Below, piece after piece: positions 34,561-45,545 of a stretch of 64,000 nt of DNA (position 1 is its first letter; every line of letters starts with the position of its first letter). Source of the stretch: Dactylonectria macrodidyma (lineage: Eukaryota > Ascomycota > Sordariomycetes > Hypocreales > Nectriaceae); NCBI GenBank assembly GCA_020744425.1, contig JAGMUV010000021.1:682001-746000 (forward strand). Direction: 5' to 3'. The notes under the pieces were generated by a model that made no database searches, had not been told where the DNA came from, and worked only from the letters and a program-made list of their open reading frames with translations. Made by a program: the position numbers and the translations under genes.

Positions 34561-35345
34561 TCGTAGGATTGCCTACAATAATTTCATCGTGAAGTTTGTT
34601 GAAACCGACATCAGGTGGAGAATGAACGCTGCTTTCTGGTTCACTAGGCCAGCTCTCGATATCACTCCCTATCCAGGATATTCTGTGACCGTTAGCTGGC
34701 CTGTTGTTTTATCAGATTTAGTGACCTAATCAAGAGCGGAGACATGTAAAGTGAAAGCGTTGGGACCGGTGGTAAGACTTGCGGTTGGTTTGAACGCCGT
34801 TCATGGTCTAAATCGAGAACAAATCATCTCAGACAACTTGGTCGGAGGAAATAAGGACATACAAAGTTGAGCAGGCAAATGAGAGAGAAGCTGAAAGAAG
34901 GGAATTGCGGTAAAATAAGGGAATACGGGAGGCGAGTTGCAAGCTGAACACACGGAGCTTTTTCGCCACAAAGGAAGTAATTTGGGCGGGGATTTGGGGT
35001 ACCAGATGCAAAGGTTGTAGGAATCACGCCAAAGAAGGTAGTAGTAGCTCGTTGCCTAAGTTGGCAGAAGTCAACAGGACAAGCAATAAGTATAAAATGT
35101 TAAATTCGGTGAAGCGGGCATTGCTCAGAGGATGATTGGCCTGATTGCGTTGTTTAAAGCTACCAAGATCGAGTGCTCAAAATTGCGACCCAGGACCCGG
35201 AAACTCGAATAGTGTATCCCAACCTCCAACATGAAGTTCAAATTCGCCGTCGGAGGAACCCATACTTGTTATACTCAGAAATAACGATAAGCCACTTGTT
35301 TTTATTAAAACGATACCGACGATTTCGCAAGGCTGTGACAGTCGG

Positions 35346-35972
35346 CTATAATAGGACATAGTCGTAGACAAATCGAGCAGTTGCCCTCTTCTTGCCGTTA
35401 ATGACCAGTACTCTTGCGCAGTATCGTCTTTCCCCATTTACGATCTGGAACCCCCATACCTGTGTGGCCGTCCAACTGTTTCCTTGGCTCTCCGCACTGC
35501 TAAGAATGAGGGTCTTTCCATCGCCTTCAACTAGCCAGTCCTTCTTAAGAAACTCATCATCAATATCCTCAAGCCTCACCCACCGAGCTCGGGTCTTAAC
35601 AATACCGAAAAGCCAGTCGTTATTGTCCCGGAACTCATTGTCGAGACATCGCTTCTCCTGGGTGGGTTTTAACCCTGGTACCATCTGTTGAGTATCGATA
35701 TGAGTGACATGGCCAGTCTCTGTGCTTGGGGGTGTGGGTTGCGCGTCGTATTGTTTTAGCTCGAGAGTAATCGATGCCAAAACGACAGCCTTCCTTATAA
35801 GGTAGCCGATGCCTTGCAATTGGAGGACTGGTTCGGGACTATCGGACAAATCATTGTTCTGTCGCAGTTTGACAAATCAGTGGTGTGATAAGAATATGAT
35901 GAGAATGAGCGCAGTTACCATAACCCACTTTCCGCTCAAGTTCTTAGAAGTCTTCTCAGTCGGGGCTGCCAT
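35346..35972 (-). CDS. Conserved fungal small protein, lipocalin/calycin-like
   Basis: Two exons (35972-35919 and 35858-35346; 60-nt intron) give 188 residues with an intact frame. The start MAAPTEKTSKNLSGKWVMNN is followed by VLQLQGIGYLIRKAVVLASI, LELKQY, THIDTQQM, DDEFLKKDWLVEGDGKTL, SWTATQVWGFQIVNGERRY and ARFVYDYVLL. The alternating short amphipathic strands beginning with the SGKW motif are what calycin/lipocalin-fold proteins show. I recall this wording as a widespread uncharacterised fungal family. No signal peptide is seen, so it is probably intracellular. The fold and any ligand-binding role are inference. It stands alone among repeats. Confidence 0.75.
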
Positions 35973-36182
35973 GGTTGGGACAGTATTTTCAAGATTGGAA
36001 GGTCTGTAATTCAAATGCCAAGTTGCGTGAGAGACACGAATAAGATTGGCGAGAATCTTTGCATTTTTATATCTCTTGGAGGGTACGTGTATCTATCACA
36101 AGCTGTCTTGTGCAAAGCCACAGAGCACGCGTTGCCGACCAACATTGACAGGCCATGGACCCCAGGTCGGTGCCGCGCTAAT

Positions 36183-36698
36183 CTAAGGTGGACGGCCCGA
36201 CTCCGTAATATGGAGCGAATTCATTAGGCCTCTCTGATTACGACGCACGGGGCGCATGTACTGATAGTCGTATTGGGGATTGGAAGAGTAGGGACCATCT
36301 TGAAGACTGAGTGGGTGGCATTCCACAGCCATGGAAGTCTCGGGATCGTTTCGTCCATCACACATGTCAATCGGCGGATCTCGCCCGTCTCTAATTTGTA
36401 CCGATTCGTCCGTAGTGAGCTCCGGGACAGAGAAAGCGGATGACGATTTTGAGCAGTTTTCCACATCATAAGTGGAACGCCCCACTGAAGAAACTTGTAG
36501 GGCGGGGCTTGATGTTGAAGATTCTCCGAAAGCATCCTTGAGGTTCTTCCGTGTCTGGCGTTGCTCACCTTCGCTTAGTGTCATCAAGATTGTCCGTGGA
36601 GGAATTGACCTTGAACAGACAACGAGTATGGCCAACTGTTCACCCCCTGGAGCAGCCCCGACCATAAATCCATCTGCGCTAGCCAAGAATCTTGCCAT
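36183..36698 (-). CDS. Hypothetical protein, doubtful
   Basis: From Met at 36698 the frame gives 171 residues: MARFLASADGFMVGAAPGGE, a Ser/Thr-rich middle (FGESSTSSPALQVSSV), and an acidic tail with DQ/SNPQYDYQYMRPVRR. No domain is recognised. The frame is open much further upstream (to 37115) only because it enters a purine-rich repeat that codes for Lys/Arg/Glu/Gly, which I exclude. It may be the last part of a Ser-rich fungal protein or chance. Confidence 0.3.
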   Translation of the reverse strand: MARFLASADGFMVGAAPGGEQLAILVVCSRSIPPRTILMTLSEGEQRQTRKNLKDAFGESSTSSPALQVSSVGRSTYDVENCSKSSSAFSVPELTTDESVQIRDGRDPPIDMCDGRNDPETSMAVECHPLSLQDGPYSSNPQYDYQYMRPVRRNQRGLMNSLHITESGRPP

Positions 36699-36949
36699 AT
36701 TTGCAACCACCTGTCCTTCTCTCCCCTCGTACCCGGAAATTATTGCCACGTGGAAACATACGTCACTTTGCTGTTCGCATATTACCAAACGTATCGTCAA
36801 ATGGAAGGACCGACACCCAACGCAGCTGCAGCCAATCAGCGCCGACCTGGGGTGACTTGAGGTAAAAAATAAAGGAAGGAAGGAAGGAAAAGGGGGAAAA
36901 ACCCTCTTCTTTCCTAGCTTAGACTCTGCTTTAATATTTGATTTTTTGC

Positions 36950-37115
36950 CTTGCCTTTTGCTTGCTTTCCTTCCTTCCTTCCTTCTTTCTTCCTTTCTTT
37001 CTTTCCTTCTTCCTTTTCCTTTTCCTTTTCCTTTCTTTATTGCCTTTCTCGACCTACCTCTATACCCTCCCTCCCTCCCTCCCTTCCTTCCTTTCTTACC
37101 TTCCCTTCCTTTCAA
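36950..37115. repeat. Polypyrimidine tract with CCTT/CTTT microsatellites
   Basis: About 160 bases almost purely C and T on the plus strand: CCTTCCTTCCTTCC, then TTTCTTTCTTT, then TTTTCCTTTTCC, then CCCTCCCTCCCTCCC. Short GGAA runs precede it at 36872-36890. Such tracts can adopt triplex (H-DNA) structures. Confidence 0.85.
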
Positions 37116-38170
37116 TAAGACACGCCAATGGATCAGCTAAAGGAGGGCCTATTACCAACATCCCCATGCCCCAAGAGGGAAGAAGAACGCAGGTAGCTAC
37201 AGCAGTTATAGCTAGCCCTTGCTACTAGTCATACCTAGCTCTTACACTATCCGGCCTATTAGGCGCTTATCTGTAAGGCGCATAGCTATGCTATCACCGA
37301 CCTGCGGAGCCATTTGCAGGGAGCCCATGCCAGCCTCGATCCAGCATTCTGCCGGGCCCTCGTTCGGCACTATAAGCAGAAGGACCTAAACGGGCCAGCC
37401 TAGCAGCGATCCTGGATGTCACGGCCCAGGCTGGGACCAGGCGATCACAACTGGCAGAACCATGACAGGCCCACTTTTTCGCATAATTCAGATCCCAAAC
37501 TCACTCCGTATAGTAAGCCAGAGCGCCCAGCTCACTTATCCACGATGAGCCACAAGACCGAACTCACTCTCACCCAGTAAGCCATAATAAACACCCTTAG
37601 TATATAAGCACACTCCTTTAGCACTTTCATAGAGATAGCCTCACCAGCTATTAAAACACTTAGTTACATTAAATCTATTATTCTACTATTACTAGACCAT
37701 GACTTATATTGCTTACTACGATATCCTAATCTACTAGATTATAAATGTTACACGCTTTGGACCTACTCTAGAGCCCTAGTGTAAGCCTGACTATCACAAG
37801 ATATCTCACATTTTGTAAAGGCTATAGCAGTGGAAGGAAGGAAAGGAGTGGAAGGCTATTGGTGGAACTCGGCGATTATGGGTCAAGGATTGACCAATCA
37901 GGAAAAGGATTGAAGATTCAGAAAGGGCAGGAAAAGACGATTAGAAAGATAGTTGGTTTGATTTGATTGGTTGAGAAATGCATGTATTGATGATCATAAT
38001 CCTTATAGACTGGCTAGAGAAAAGCCCCAGCTTTATAGAGAGATTGCTGTCCGGTCACATGTCCAATCTAACAGGGGATTTGGACAATTTGTCATAGTAA
38101 AACCGGGTAAGACGTGTCCCGAGTTTTAAGGCTGTTGGACATATGTCTGATGCTTGAACTCTAACCTTAT
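37116..38170. other. Unassigned repeat-like sequence
   Basis: Mixed AT-rich and GC-richer patches without a convincing frame. 37270-37460 has coding-like wording (RALVRHYKQKDLNGPA) but no family match. Confidence 0.3.
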
Positions 38171-38174
38171 TAAA

Positions 38175-38367
38175 GGTGTAACAGGGATCGTGCCACTAGA
38201 GCCCTGTTGCAATAATCTAGTGCCTGCAATAGCCAATAGACCGTTGAGGCAAAAGATCAAGCAATAATCGCAGTGCCTGCGATTGGCTGTGCGCACACAT
38301 CCGCTGTATAACAGCCGGCGAATCGCTAGCAAGGGCTTTACGAGCCCTCAGCGAATTACCCGTTACA
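38175..38367. repeat. Possible MITE
   Basis: Short inverted ends: it begins TGTAACAGGG and ends with the reverse complement TGTAACGGG-type sequence (CCCGTTACA at 38359-38367). Part of the interior, reversed, resembles 4375-4555. Confidence 0.4.
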
Positions 38368-38779
38368 GTTAATGCGAATTAGGGATAATATCGCCTTAAG
38401 AAGGTTTGCTATAATGTCAGTCATAGAGGGTATTAAGCAGGACTTTATATAATATTGCAGTAGGGTAGATGTGTAATTTTGGATCATTTTGATAAGCCTA
38501 GAGGGCTAGGATAATATTTGCCTCTTTACTTAACTGTAATATATTTAGTGGTTAAGAAATGATTAATTGAATAAAAAAAAAGAGAGTTAAGGGATTTTTT
38601 CTGACTCGCTTGTATTTCTAACTCGCTTATTATATACGTTATCGTAGTTTTTCCTACAGCTAAGACAGTTTGTTAACTTCCTACACCTTCCTCCTTCCTC
38701 ATTTATAACTACAAGTCATACTGTCTACATTTGAGTGTACGGACAATCAACCCCAGGGTTGAATATAGTACTAAGTATG

Positions 38780-41029
38780 GTTGTTGTTATTATTATTAAT
38801 GATTAATTACCATCGTAAGGACATCTAGATGTCCACAGAATCCCTTATGGGCAAGACGACGTGCTAGGCTGGAGTCTACAGCTAAAGAAACCAAGGTACA
38901 GGGCAGCTAGCTTCCGCCGGAGCCGACAGCGTAGCTAAGACTGACCCGGGGCCGGGGCCACGGGCCCAGCGGGCCCGTGGCTCGGACCCGCAGTCCGGGT
39001 CACGTATAAGTCTAATATCCTTCTACGCGAGCCGAGATTGCGATCCTTCTTCCTCTTCCATCTAACAATTAAGCAGCCCTATTTAACCTATTATTTCGTG
39101 CCCGACATCCGTCAGCGGATATTCAGGGCGCAGCCCGACGACTGTAATAGCATCCGATTTTTTGAGGGAACCAGGGGGAAACCGCATTCGAAGCTGCTGT
39201 ACAGCGCGGCGCGTCTTCGAGCCCGGAGTAACACTCCGAGCCTTCCGACCACGCCGAAGAATAAGAGACAAAGGAAAAGGGAAAAGAGTGAATTGGGGTC
39301 TGGGGCCGAAGCGGCTGGCACCGTAACTTCCGGGGGCTTAAGACGAGATCTTAGCGATGATGGGGGCAGATTTCCGCAAAGAATTTTGCTGCCTCTATCA
39401 TCGCGACGAACTCGCCGAAGTCTTGTCCTATTACGCGATTGATCGTCAGCTTCGGAAAAAGGCCCAACTTTATCCGATGGCGACGGTCAACCTTGCGGCA
39501 ATAGAAGGGATGGTCGGGTGATTTCCGCCGTCCGCATGAGCACTCAAACTGAGCGTCATCGTGGGCAAATCTCTCGTGGTACGCAGCAAAGTCTCCGTGG
39601 CCGGAGCGGGCTGCTAAGAGATGCCGGAGCTGCTTCCGAGGAAGCTGCAGTTCGGCTGGGCTAGAGGTCGCGGCCTCTAGCTGATAGGGTTGATAGGAGT
39701 CTGGGGCGTGGTCTTGCCACCAGCTCTTAAAGAGGGTTCTGGGGAGGGCTCGGGCCTTCCTTCGATTGAAGGCCAGGGACGGAGCCGCGCCGGGTGGTTC
39801 CGGCAGCTCTGTTCCTGGCTTAGCCAGCTTGTCGGCTTGTTCGTTTCCCGGGATGCCTTTATGGCCAGGGCTCCATCGTACAGATGTAGCCCCGTGGGCT
39901 CGTGCGATCGAATGGAACTCCAGGAACTGGGCCTGAGAGGATTCCGACGGCTGGCCTAGCAAGCCAGCCGCTGCTGACGTATTGTCAAGGCAGACGTAAA
40001 TATGTGAGCCTGGCTGGGCTAGGTTGGTTGCGTGGCGTAGGCCTGCTAGGGCACCGGCCACTTCTGCGTCGAACACCTCAACGGGGCCTAGCCGGGCTAG
40101 CCCCTCGCCGATTGAGTGTTTGTTGCGGTGGATGACGTACCCGTAGCCCGCGGCCCCGTCTTGCGATCGGGATCCGTCTGAGTAAACGATGAGGTCTTCC
40201 GTAGATAAGGGTCTCGATCCAGGCAAGGAAGGCTGGGACAGCCCTAGCCTTCGGCTGGATGTGTAATTCGGTGGATCTGTATTGACGTTGCAGGAGGTCC
40301 GGCCGAGGCGAGGGCGGGAGAAGTAGCGCAGTCCGTTGCAGACGGGTCTTGTAGATCGGCTTCCGGCCCGGCCTGTGGGCTGGGACGATAGCCCTAGCTG
40401 TGACGGGGTGCCTCGGATCTAGGGCTTGGAGGCGGGCTGCGTGTCGCAGGCGTGTAGCATCTAGCAGCTGCTCGACTGGCGGAATGCCGCTTTCGCGGTA
40501 AAGGGCAGCTAATGGGGTCGTCTTCCAGGTTGGAAGGATGCTGCGGATGCCGATATGTAAGACATATTTAAGGCGGTCAAGAAGGTGATCGATCTTTGTC
40601 GAGACCTGGGGTCCTCCTGCTCGCAAAGACGGCGCTGTCTTGCCTGGGTACCAGGCCTCAGCCCCATAGAATAGAACAGGGGGGACGCAGGCCTTAATGG
40701 CGAGACGGACTTTATCAGGGGGAGGCCCGCGAGCTGTATTGGCGAGGCATCGCAGGAGGTTAGCGATAGCTCGGGCCTTGATCGCCCATTTTTCCACATG
40801 TATCTTAAATGATAGCTTCTTATCCAGCCAGACGCCTAGCCAGCGGAGGGCTTTTTCCGGCGCCTTAGTCTGACCTTTGTGTACGATCGTCGGGCTGCAG
40901 TCTTCTTGTCTCCGCGAGAAGTGCATTATCTCGGTCTTTGCTGGGTCAAAGCTGACCTCATTGTTATATCCCCAGTCGTCTATCTCTTCAATATTGGTCA
41001 TCGCCTCGTCTGTCGTTTCGCGAAGCGTA
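38780..41029 (-). mobile_element. LINE copy B, 5'-truncated
   Basis: The 3' end has a (AAC/AAT)n-type tail (plus strand GGTTGTTGTTATTATTATTA at about 38779). The 3' UTR matches copy A closely (e.g. ATCTAGATGTC, GGCAAGACGACGTGCTAGGC). Homology runs through RNase H and the back part of the RT and ends abruptly at about 41029, within sequence equal to copy A near 7572. This 5' truncation is the hallmark of target-primed LINE insertion. Confidence 0.9.
39351..41029 (-). pseudogene. LINE ORF2, C-terminal part (RT end + RNase H)
   Basis: The RT end (41001-40200) has FDPAKTEIMHFSRRQED and LRWLGVWLDKKLSFK. RNase H (about 40190-39780) is intact, with YSDGSRSQDGAAG, FDAEVAGALAG, CLDNTSAAAG and SPGHKGIPGNEQADKLAK. 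The tail cysteine cluster CSCGRRKSPDHPFYC precedes the stop near 39354. One extra base near 40205 shifts the frame between LAWIETL and STEDLIVYSDG. Unlike copy A, this copy keeps CAG (Gln) at the site of copy A's TAG, so copy A's stop arose after the copies separated. Confidence 0.85.
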
Positions 41030-41531
41030 GGCGTTGAATATGGAGACCAATGATTGTAGAAGCTTGAAGTAAGAGCAGGAAACTAGCTAGTATTCGACTG
41101 CTCCGGGTATCTACGACGCCAATGTCCTGCTCACCTAGGACTAGCCCTGCCCGAGAGCCGACTTGGGGTCTCACTGTTCTCTGCCAGGCCGGGAAATTCT
41201 ATTTCGATGTCGGTCGAGTAGTTGTGGTGGAGTATACAGTACTGGTCGATTAATATTTGGCGTCTCGTACCGCTAGTCACTAGTATCACTGGGCGAAGAT
41301 GGAAGCCATGAGACGGTAATGTTACTTCACAGTTGAGTTGAAATATTTAGCCGTACAGTCTTTGTTGCCATTCTTGATGCTCTTCGTTCCTATTGTGAGT
41401 AGTTAACTGTCCCGTCAGACCTGTTAGACTTGAGAGCCCACATACACAGTCCAGCCAACGGAATGCGGCGCTGTCGACGTGATCATTTAATCTTCCTACT
41501 CAATCCCGTGGAATCACTGCCCGAACCATTT

Positions 41532-42755
41532 CTATTCGCATTCGCATTCTCTTGTCAGTTCGATCGCGCTGGGGTTGCGGATTCCTTGAGGTCTACGCCT
41601 GGAGAGTCGAGGTCGTCCGCGGTCTGGGAGTTGAGCCACCCTGTCAAGGCTGGAAAGGGCAGTGTGGTCGCTGATGGTGTTGAACAACGGATAACTGCTG
41701 GGTCTGTGGCAGGTACAGTCGCATCGAAATGGGTTACCTGATGACTTGACGATCTTGGCAATGAGGTCGGCCATGGATAATTCGACGTGGAGTTTGACGA
41801 GGTAAGCGAGGGGGTGGAAGATAACGAATCTATGTTCTATTTAGTCAAGATGCGACTTATCTCGAGCGGTTTAGCATACAGGAAACTATTTCGGAAAGAC
41901 ATAGTTCCAATTATCAATATCTGTAGTCCAGTATAAATTCAGAAGAAGGCAATCAGAACTGTTGTAATTTGAACTAACATCTGTTGTAATAGACAAAGCA
42001 ATCATGGCCAAGTTGAACCAGTATAGAAGGGCATACTTAGTCAGGCCATATTGAATAAGAGATGAGCGAACGAGGTAGATAAAGTAGAAGTTTAGGCCAG
42101 CATCAAGGACGGCGAAGACGGCCTTCTCAGTGCGATCATAGATTTCGTTGGTATGAATCCATTTTTTGCTGAGCTGCAGCTGGGCAGAAATCCAGACGAT
42201 ACCGACGGAAATATTGATAATGATGAGGAAGGCAAAGACACCCCATCGGAGGCGGCGGACGGTCGAGCGGGAGACGGATATGAGGGCGATGCGGTTGATG
42301 ATGATCTGCATGATGCAGTGGATCTGGGCGACCCAAAGGAGAGCTTGCGAAAAACATTAGAATACAGACTCACGAGACGCAAGGAAGCCTTTAGTAGGTG
42401 TCACATACTGATGAGGAAAAAGATCTCAAAGCTGCTCCGTCATTCATCAGCCAACTATACAGAGTAGACACAGTATTTATCCACAAGAGACGCACCTGGG
42501 CGGAATCGTGCCATAAATGTAACTCCATCCAAGTCCACCTAGTATTGTACTTGCAATGACCTCAAGCCATATGAAGATCATGTAGGTCGTGGCCCCCCGT
42601 TTCCGCTTCCATTGGTGATATGTCTGGTTTCCGCAACGGATGATACCGAAGATGGACAATCCAAGCGACAAGCCCCAAATCACGCTCACCACGACCAAGT
42701 CATCGCATGACGGTTTGTCGTGATGATACCAGGGTGGTATTAAGGTGCCTGGCAT
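41532..42755 (-). CDS. Conserved fungal integral membrane protein
   Basis: Exons 42755-42496, 42431-42409, 42343-41979, 41920-41880 and 41829-41738 join in frame. The protein starts MPGTLIPPWYHHDKPSCDDL and has about seven hydrophobic segments: VVSVIWGLSLGLSIFGII, YMIFIWLEVIASTILGGL, FEIFFLITLLWVAQIHCIM, VFAFLIIINISVGIVWI, VLDAGLNFYFIYLV, YWFNLAMIALSIT and FLFVIFHPLAYLVKL. ELSMADLIAKIVKSS then leads into a cytosolic tail. QIIINRIAL and WIHTNEIYDRTEKAVFAVLD are typical of a large uncharacterised fungal seven-helix family. The tail after 41738 is uncertain: reading through gives a stop at 41532, while another frame ends at 41555, so a small indel may be present. Confidence 0.78.
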
Positions 42756-44091
42756 ATGAGCGTGCCTCGGCTAGGGAACAGTACTGTCGGTGGTCTGTCA
42801 GTGTTGAGCGGATGGGCGGGTAAGGATCTACACGTATATCGTTGACTGCAGATGTGTTCTGCACAAAAACAATTGAAACTTTAGTCCAAATTGGAACAAG
42901 GCGTGTATGATATACGGCGGTCCGCCGCAAGCACCCCCCGCCTCTGCATGAGATGGCCTTCGTATGGCTTGGACCTAGACATTGGCGCCGGCCTCATGCT
43001 GCGAAGCAAGTACGAGTCTACAGCCTAAGAGGTAACCGCCAGAAACCATGGATCGGGACTTCCCGTGCGTATTTGTACGTACGCAACAGACATGCGATGG
43101 CCGAACGTCGCCGGCGAACATGTACTGGTAACCAAGCTAACTGGGAGCTAATGCGGGGATGCAGTGCAAAGCGGCGGTTCCCACGAAAACACCGGGACAT
43201 AACCCAAAAAAATTACGGCTACGTTACATGTAATGCGTCTCAATGTGCAGCCGATCTGCATGGGATATAACCTCGTTCACTCCCTGATCTCCAACGTGAG
43301 CGCTTTCGCGTCTTTCATCCGACGACTCTGTTGATCACATCGTCGGTCGAGGGTGGCGTCCAGTAAAGCTTATTTGTACGTGCGACGAGTCAAGGCCAAG
43401 GCCCATTGGATGTGTCGAGTTAGCAAGCCCAGCGAGCCGATATTAAACGGAGGGTGGATGACTAGCGGATGATTTGATTTGATGATTTAGCTAGAGGAGG
43501 CTGGGGGGCGCGGCTGGTGCTGTCTCTGGGGAGAGGAGAAAATGACGCTAAGAAAGCGATGGTGATACAAGGAGCGGTGTGTCACAGGCTGAGGCCTGGC
43601 ATAAGGATTCCGGCTGTGCCGAACCTCACTACCTGAGGTTTAGCCAGCTCCTTACTTCCAGGGACCCGGTCTGCTCCAGCTGTAAGCTACAGTGGGTCCG
43701 ATTTAATAACGACACATTCCGAGTCAACCCGGTGTACTAGTACCTTCACTAAATCAAGGGTGCATTTTCAATCTGCTATTATGCATCTAATTAAATTTCA
43801 ATTAAATAGTAATATATATTAAATTGAAGCCCTTTAATCATAGATTCTTATTACACATTCAATACCTAGTGTAGTAGCCATAGGACTGAATGACAGCCGC
43901 AAGCCGGGAGTGCATGAATTTGACCAGGTTATATATCAGACAGGAAGAAGTGGTTGATGCAGCTTGGTGACGATGGAAGATCTTGTCTTTTCTCTCTGTC
44001 TAGGGGGGAAGGAAGCTAGCTATTTATCCCTAATGATCCCGCTGATCTGGACACCCTTGAACTGATGATGCCGTCATAAGCCGTCGATCTA
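42756..44091. other. Intergenic, AT-rich in part
   Basis: The promoter side of the membrane protein gene, then sequence without convincing genes. 43780-43870 is AT-rich. The 105-residue plus-strand frame at 42953-43270 has no recognisable features and was not called. Confidence 0.35.
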
Positions 44092-44094
44092 GGC

Positions 44095-44170
44095 GTTGAG
44101 GGTCATCTAGGTTGTTGAGGTCTGTCTAGGTTGTTGAGGGTTGTCTAGGTTGTTGAGGGTGAACTAGGTT
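44095..44170. repeat. 19-bp tandem repeat, four units
   Basis: Units read approximately TTGTTGAGGGTTGTCTAGG, four in a row with a few substitutions. Confidence 0.75.
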
Positions 44171-44221
44171 TGAAGTCTCTTTCTAGGTTCAAAGGGAAAC
44201 ACTATATCGATCCGGCCCTAT

Positions 44222-44730
44222 GCACAACTAGCTTTCCTTATCGGTCTGTCTGACATTATAGACCACTTCATCTTCAATTTGCGGCCAAATCTCAATCGCG
44301 GCATTAATAAGAACCTGTCTTGATGCCTCATTCTTAGGCATGTAAGTAAGTTCCGGATACCTCTTACAGATCCTCTCTTTCAGTATTGCCCATAGATTTT
44401 CAGTGGGGTTGAGGTCAGGGCTATACGGAGGCCAGTCTATTACCTCCGCCCTCCGACTCTCACACCATTCATAGATCCAGTCACGGACGAGGCGACTCGT
44501 AAATAGGCTCGAATTATCGTGCTGGAAGAGGCTGTTCCTTGTGACAATAGGAGGAAGGTGCTACTTTAAGCACTCGAGCCGGCGGCGTGCCGTTATACCA
44601 CCACGTTCAGATTCTGGATCCCCGTAAAGTGACACCATCGGCAGCCTCCTGCGGCAGTTGAAGGCGCTGAAGAACATCTGTGAGTGGCGCGTAGGCGTGA
44701 CCCAGGTCTGAACATTATCTCTGAATAGTC
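44222..44730 (-). pseudogene. Tc1/mariner-type transposase fragment (DDE_3)
   Basis: Minus-strand reading gives FQHDNSSLFTSRLVRDWIYE, WCESRRAEVIDWPPYSPDLN, PTENLWAILKERICKRYPEL and EIWPQIEDEVVYNVRQTDK. The HDNSS box and WPPYSPDLNPxEN box carry the second and third catalytic acidic residues of Tc1/mariner transposases. Only the C-terminal part is present, and in-frame stops occur. No terminal inverted repeats were found. Confidence 0.82.
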
Positions 44731-44964
44731 TCTCATGCTAAGCTTAGGTTTTGGGCCCTCATACTGTTATTCACTATTGGTTTTTTTTTTTTTGACTGTT
44801 TAACCTCTAGCCCCCATATGAGTGTGCGCTGCTAAGGACCATAACCTCAATAAGTATAGTATATCTAACTAAGGTAGCTAGTTAGAGGAGCGCGATAATA
44901 AGCACTAGGTAGAAACTTTAGAACTATTTATTAATATACTTATTATTTTAACAAGATAACGTAC

Positions 44965-45545
44965 ATGATAAGCTTGCCGGTCAAAAATCCCTCAACTTTT
45001 CATCTTCCTACTCAATCAATCAATTCTCAACCATCCAAGATGCCACAATCAAATAATGAGGCAAATATCCTTCTTGCGCTTCAAGCCTATCGAAATGACC
45101 CAAAATTAAGTCTCCGACGCGCCGCAAAGATCTATCAAGTCAAGTATAGCACTCTCTTTGACCGAGAGAATGGCGTCACTGCTCGTTGCGATTGGATCCC
45201 CAAATCGCGCAAGCTGACTGATCTAGAGGAACAGATCATTATTCAGTTCATCCTCGACCTGGATTCGCGAGGGTTTCCTCCGCGACTCCGTAGTATTAAA
45301 GAAATGGCTAACCGACTGCTCGCTGACCACGATGCATCACCTGTTAGCAAGCGCTAGGCTTCTAACTTCATCAAGCGATACCCAAAGCTCAAGACGCGTT
45401 TCTTTCATAAATACGACTATCAGAGAGCCAAATGCGAAGATCCGGCTATTATTCGCGATTAGTTTAGGCTCGTGGAGAACACAATCGCGAAATATAGCAT
45501 CACCCTCGCTAATATCTACAACTTTGATGAGACTGGTGATGCGAG
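44965..45545 (+). pseudogene. Fot1/pogo transposase, N-terminal fragment
   Basis: The frame reads MPQSNNEANILLALQAYRND, LRRAAKIYQVKYSTLFDREN (HTH), FPPRLRSIKEMANRLLADHD and then, past two TAG codons, YDYQRAKCED and IYNFDETG. It stops abruptly at about 45545, at the first catalytic Asp. Both TAG codons sit where the 1909-3765 copy has TGG (Trp), i.e. G-to-A changes, the complementary form of RIP. It is closely related to the element at 1909-3765. Confidence 0.85.

Noticed and set aside
36700..37115. N-terminal extension of the 36183 ORF (Lys/Arg/Gly/Glu-rich)
   Set aside because: Translation of a polypurine microsatellite, not protein-like beyond composition.
42953..43270. 105-residue plus-strand frame upstream of the membrane protein gene
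   Set aside because: No domain, basic random-looking composition, overlapped by an antisense frame.
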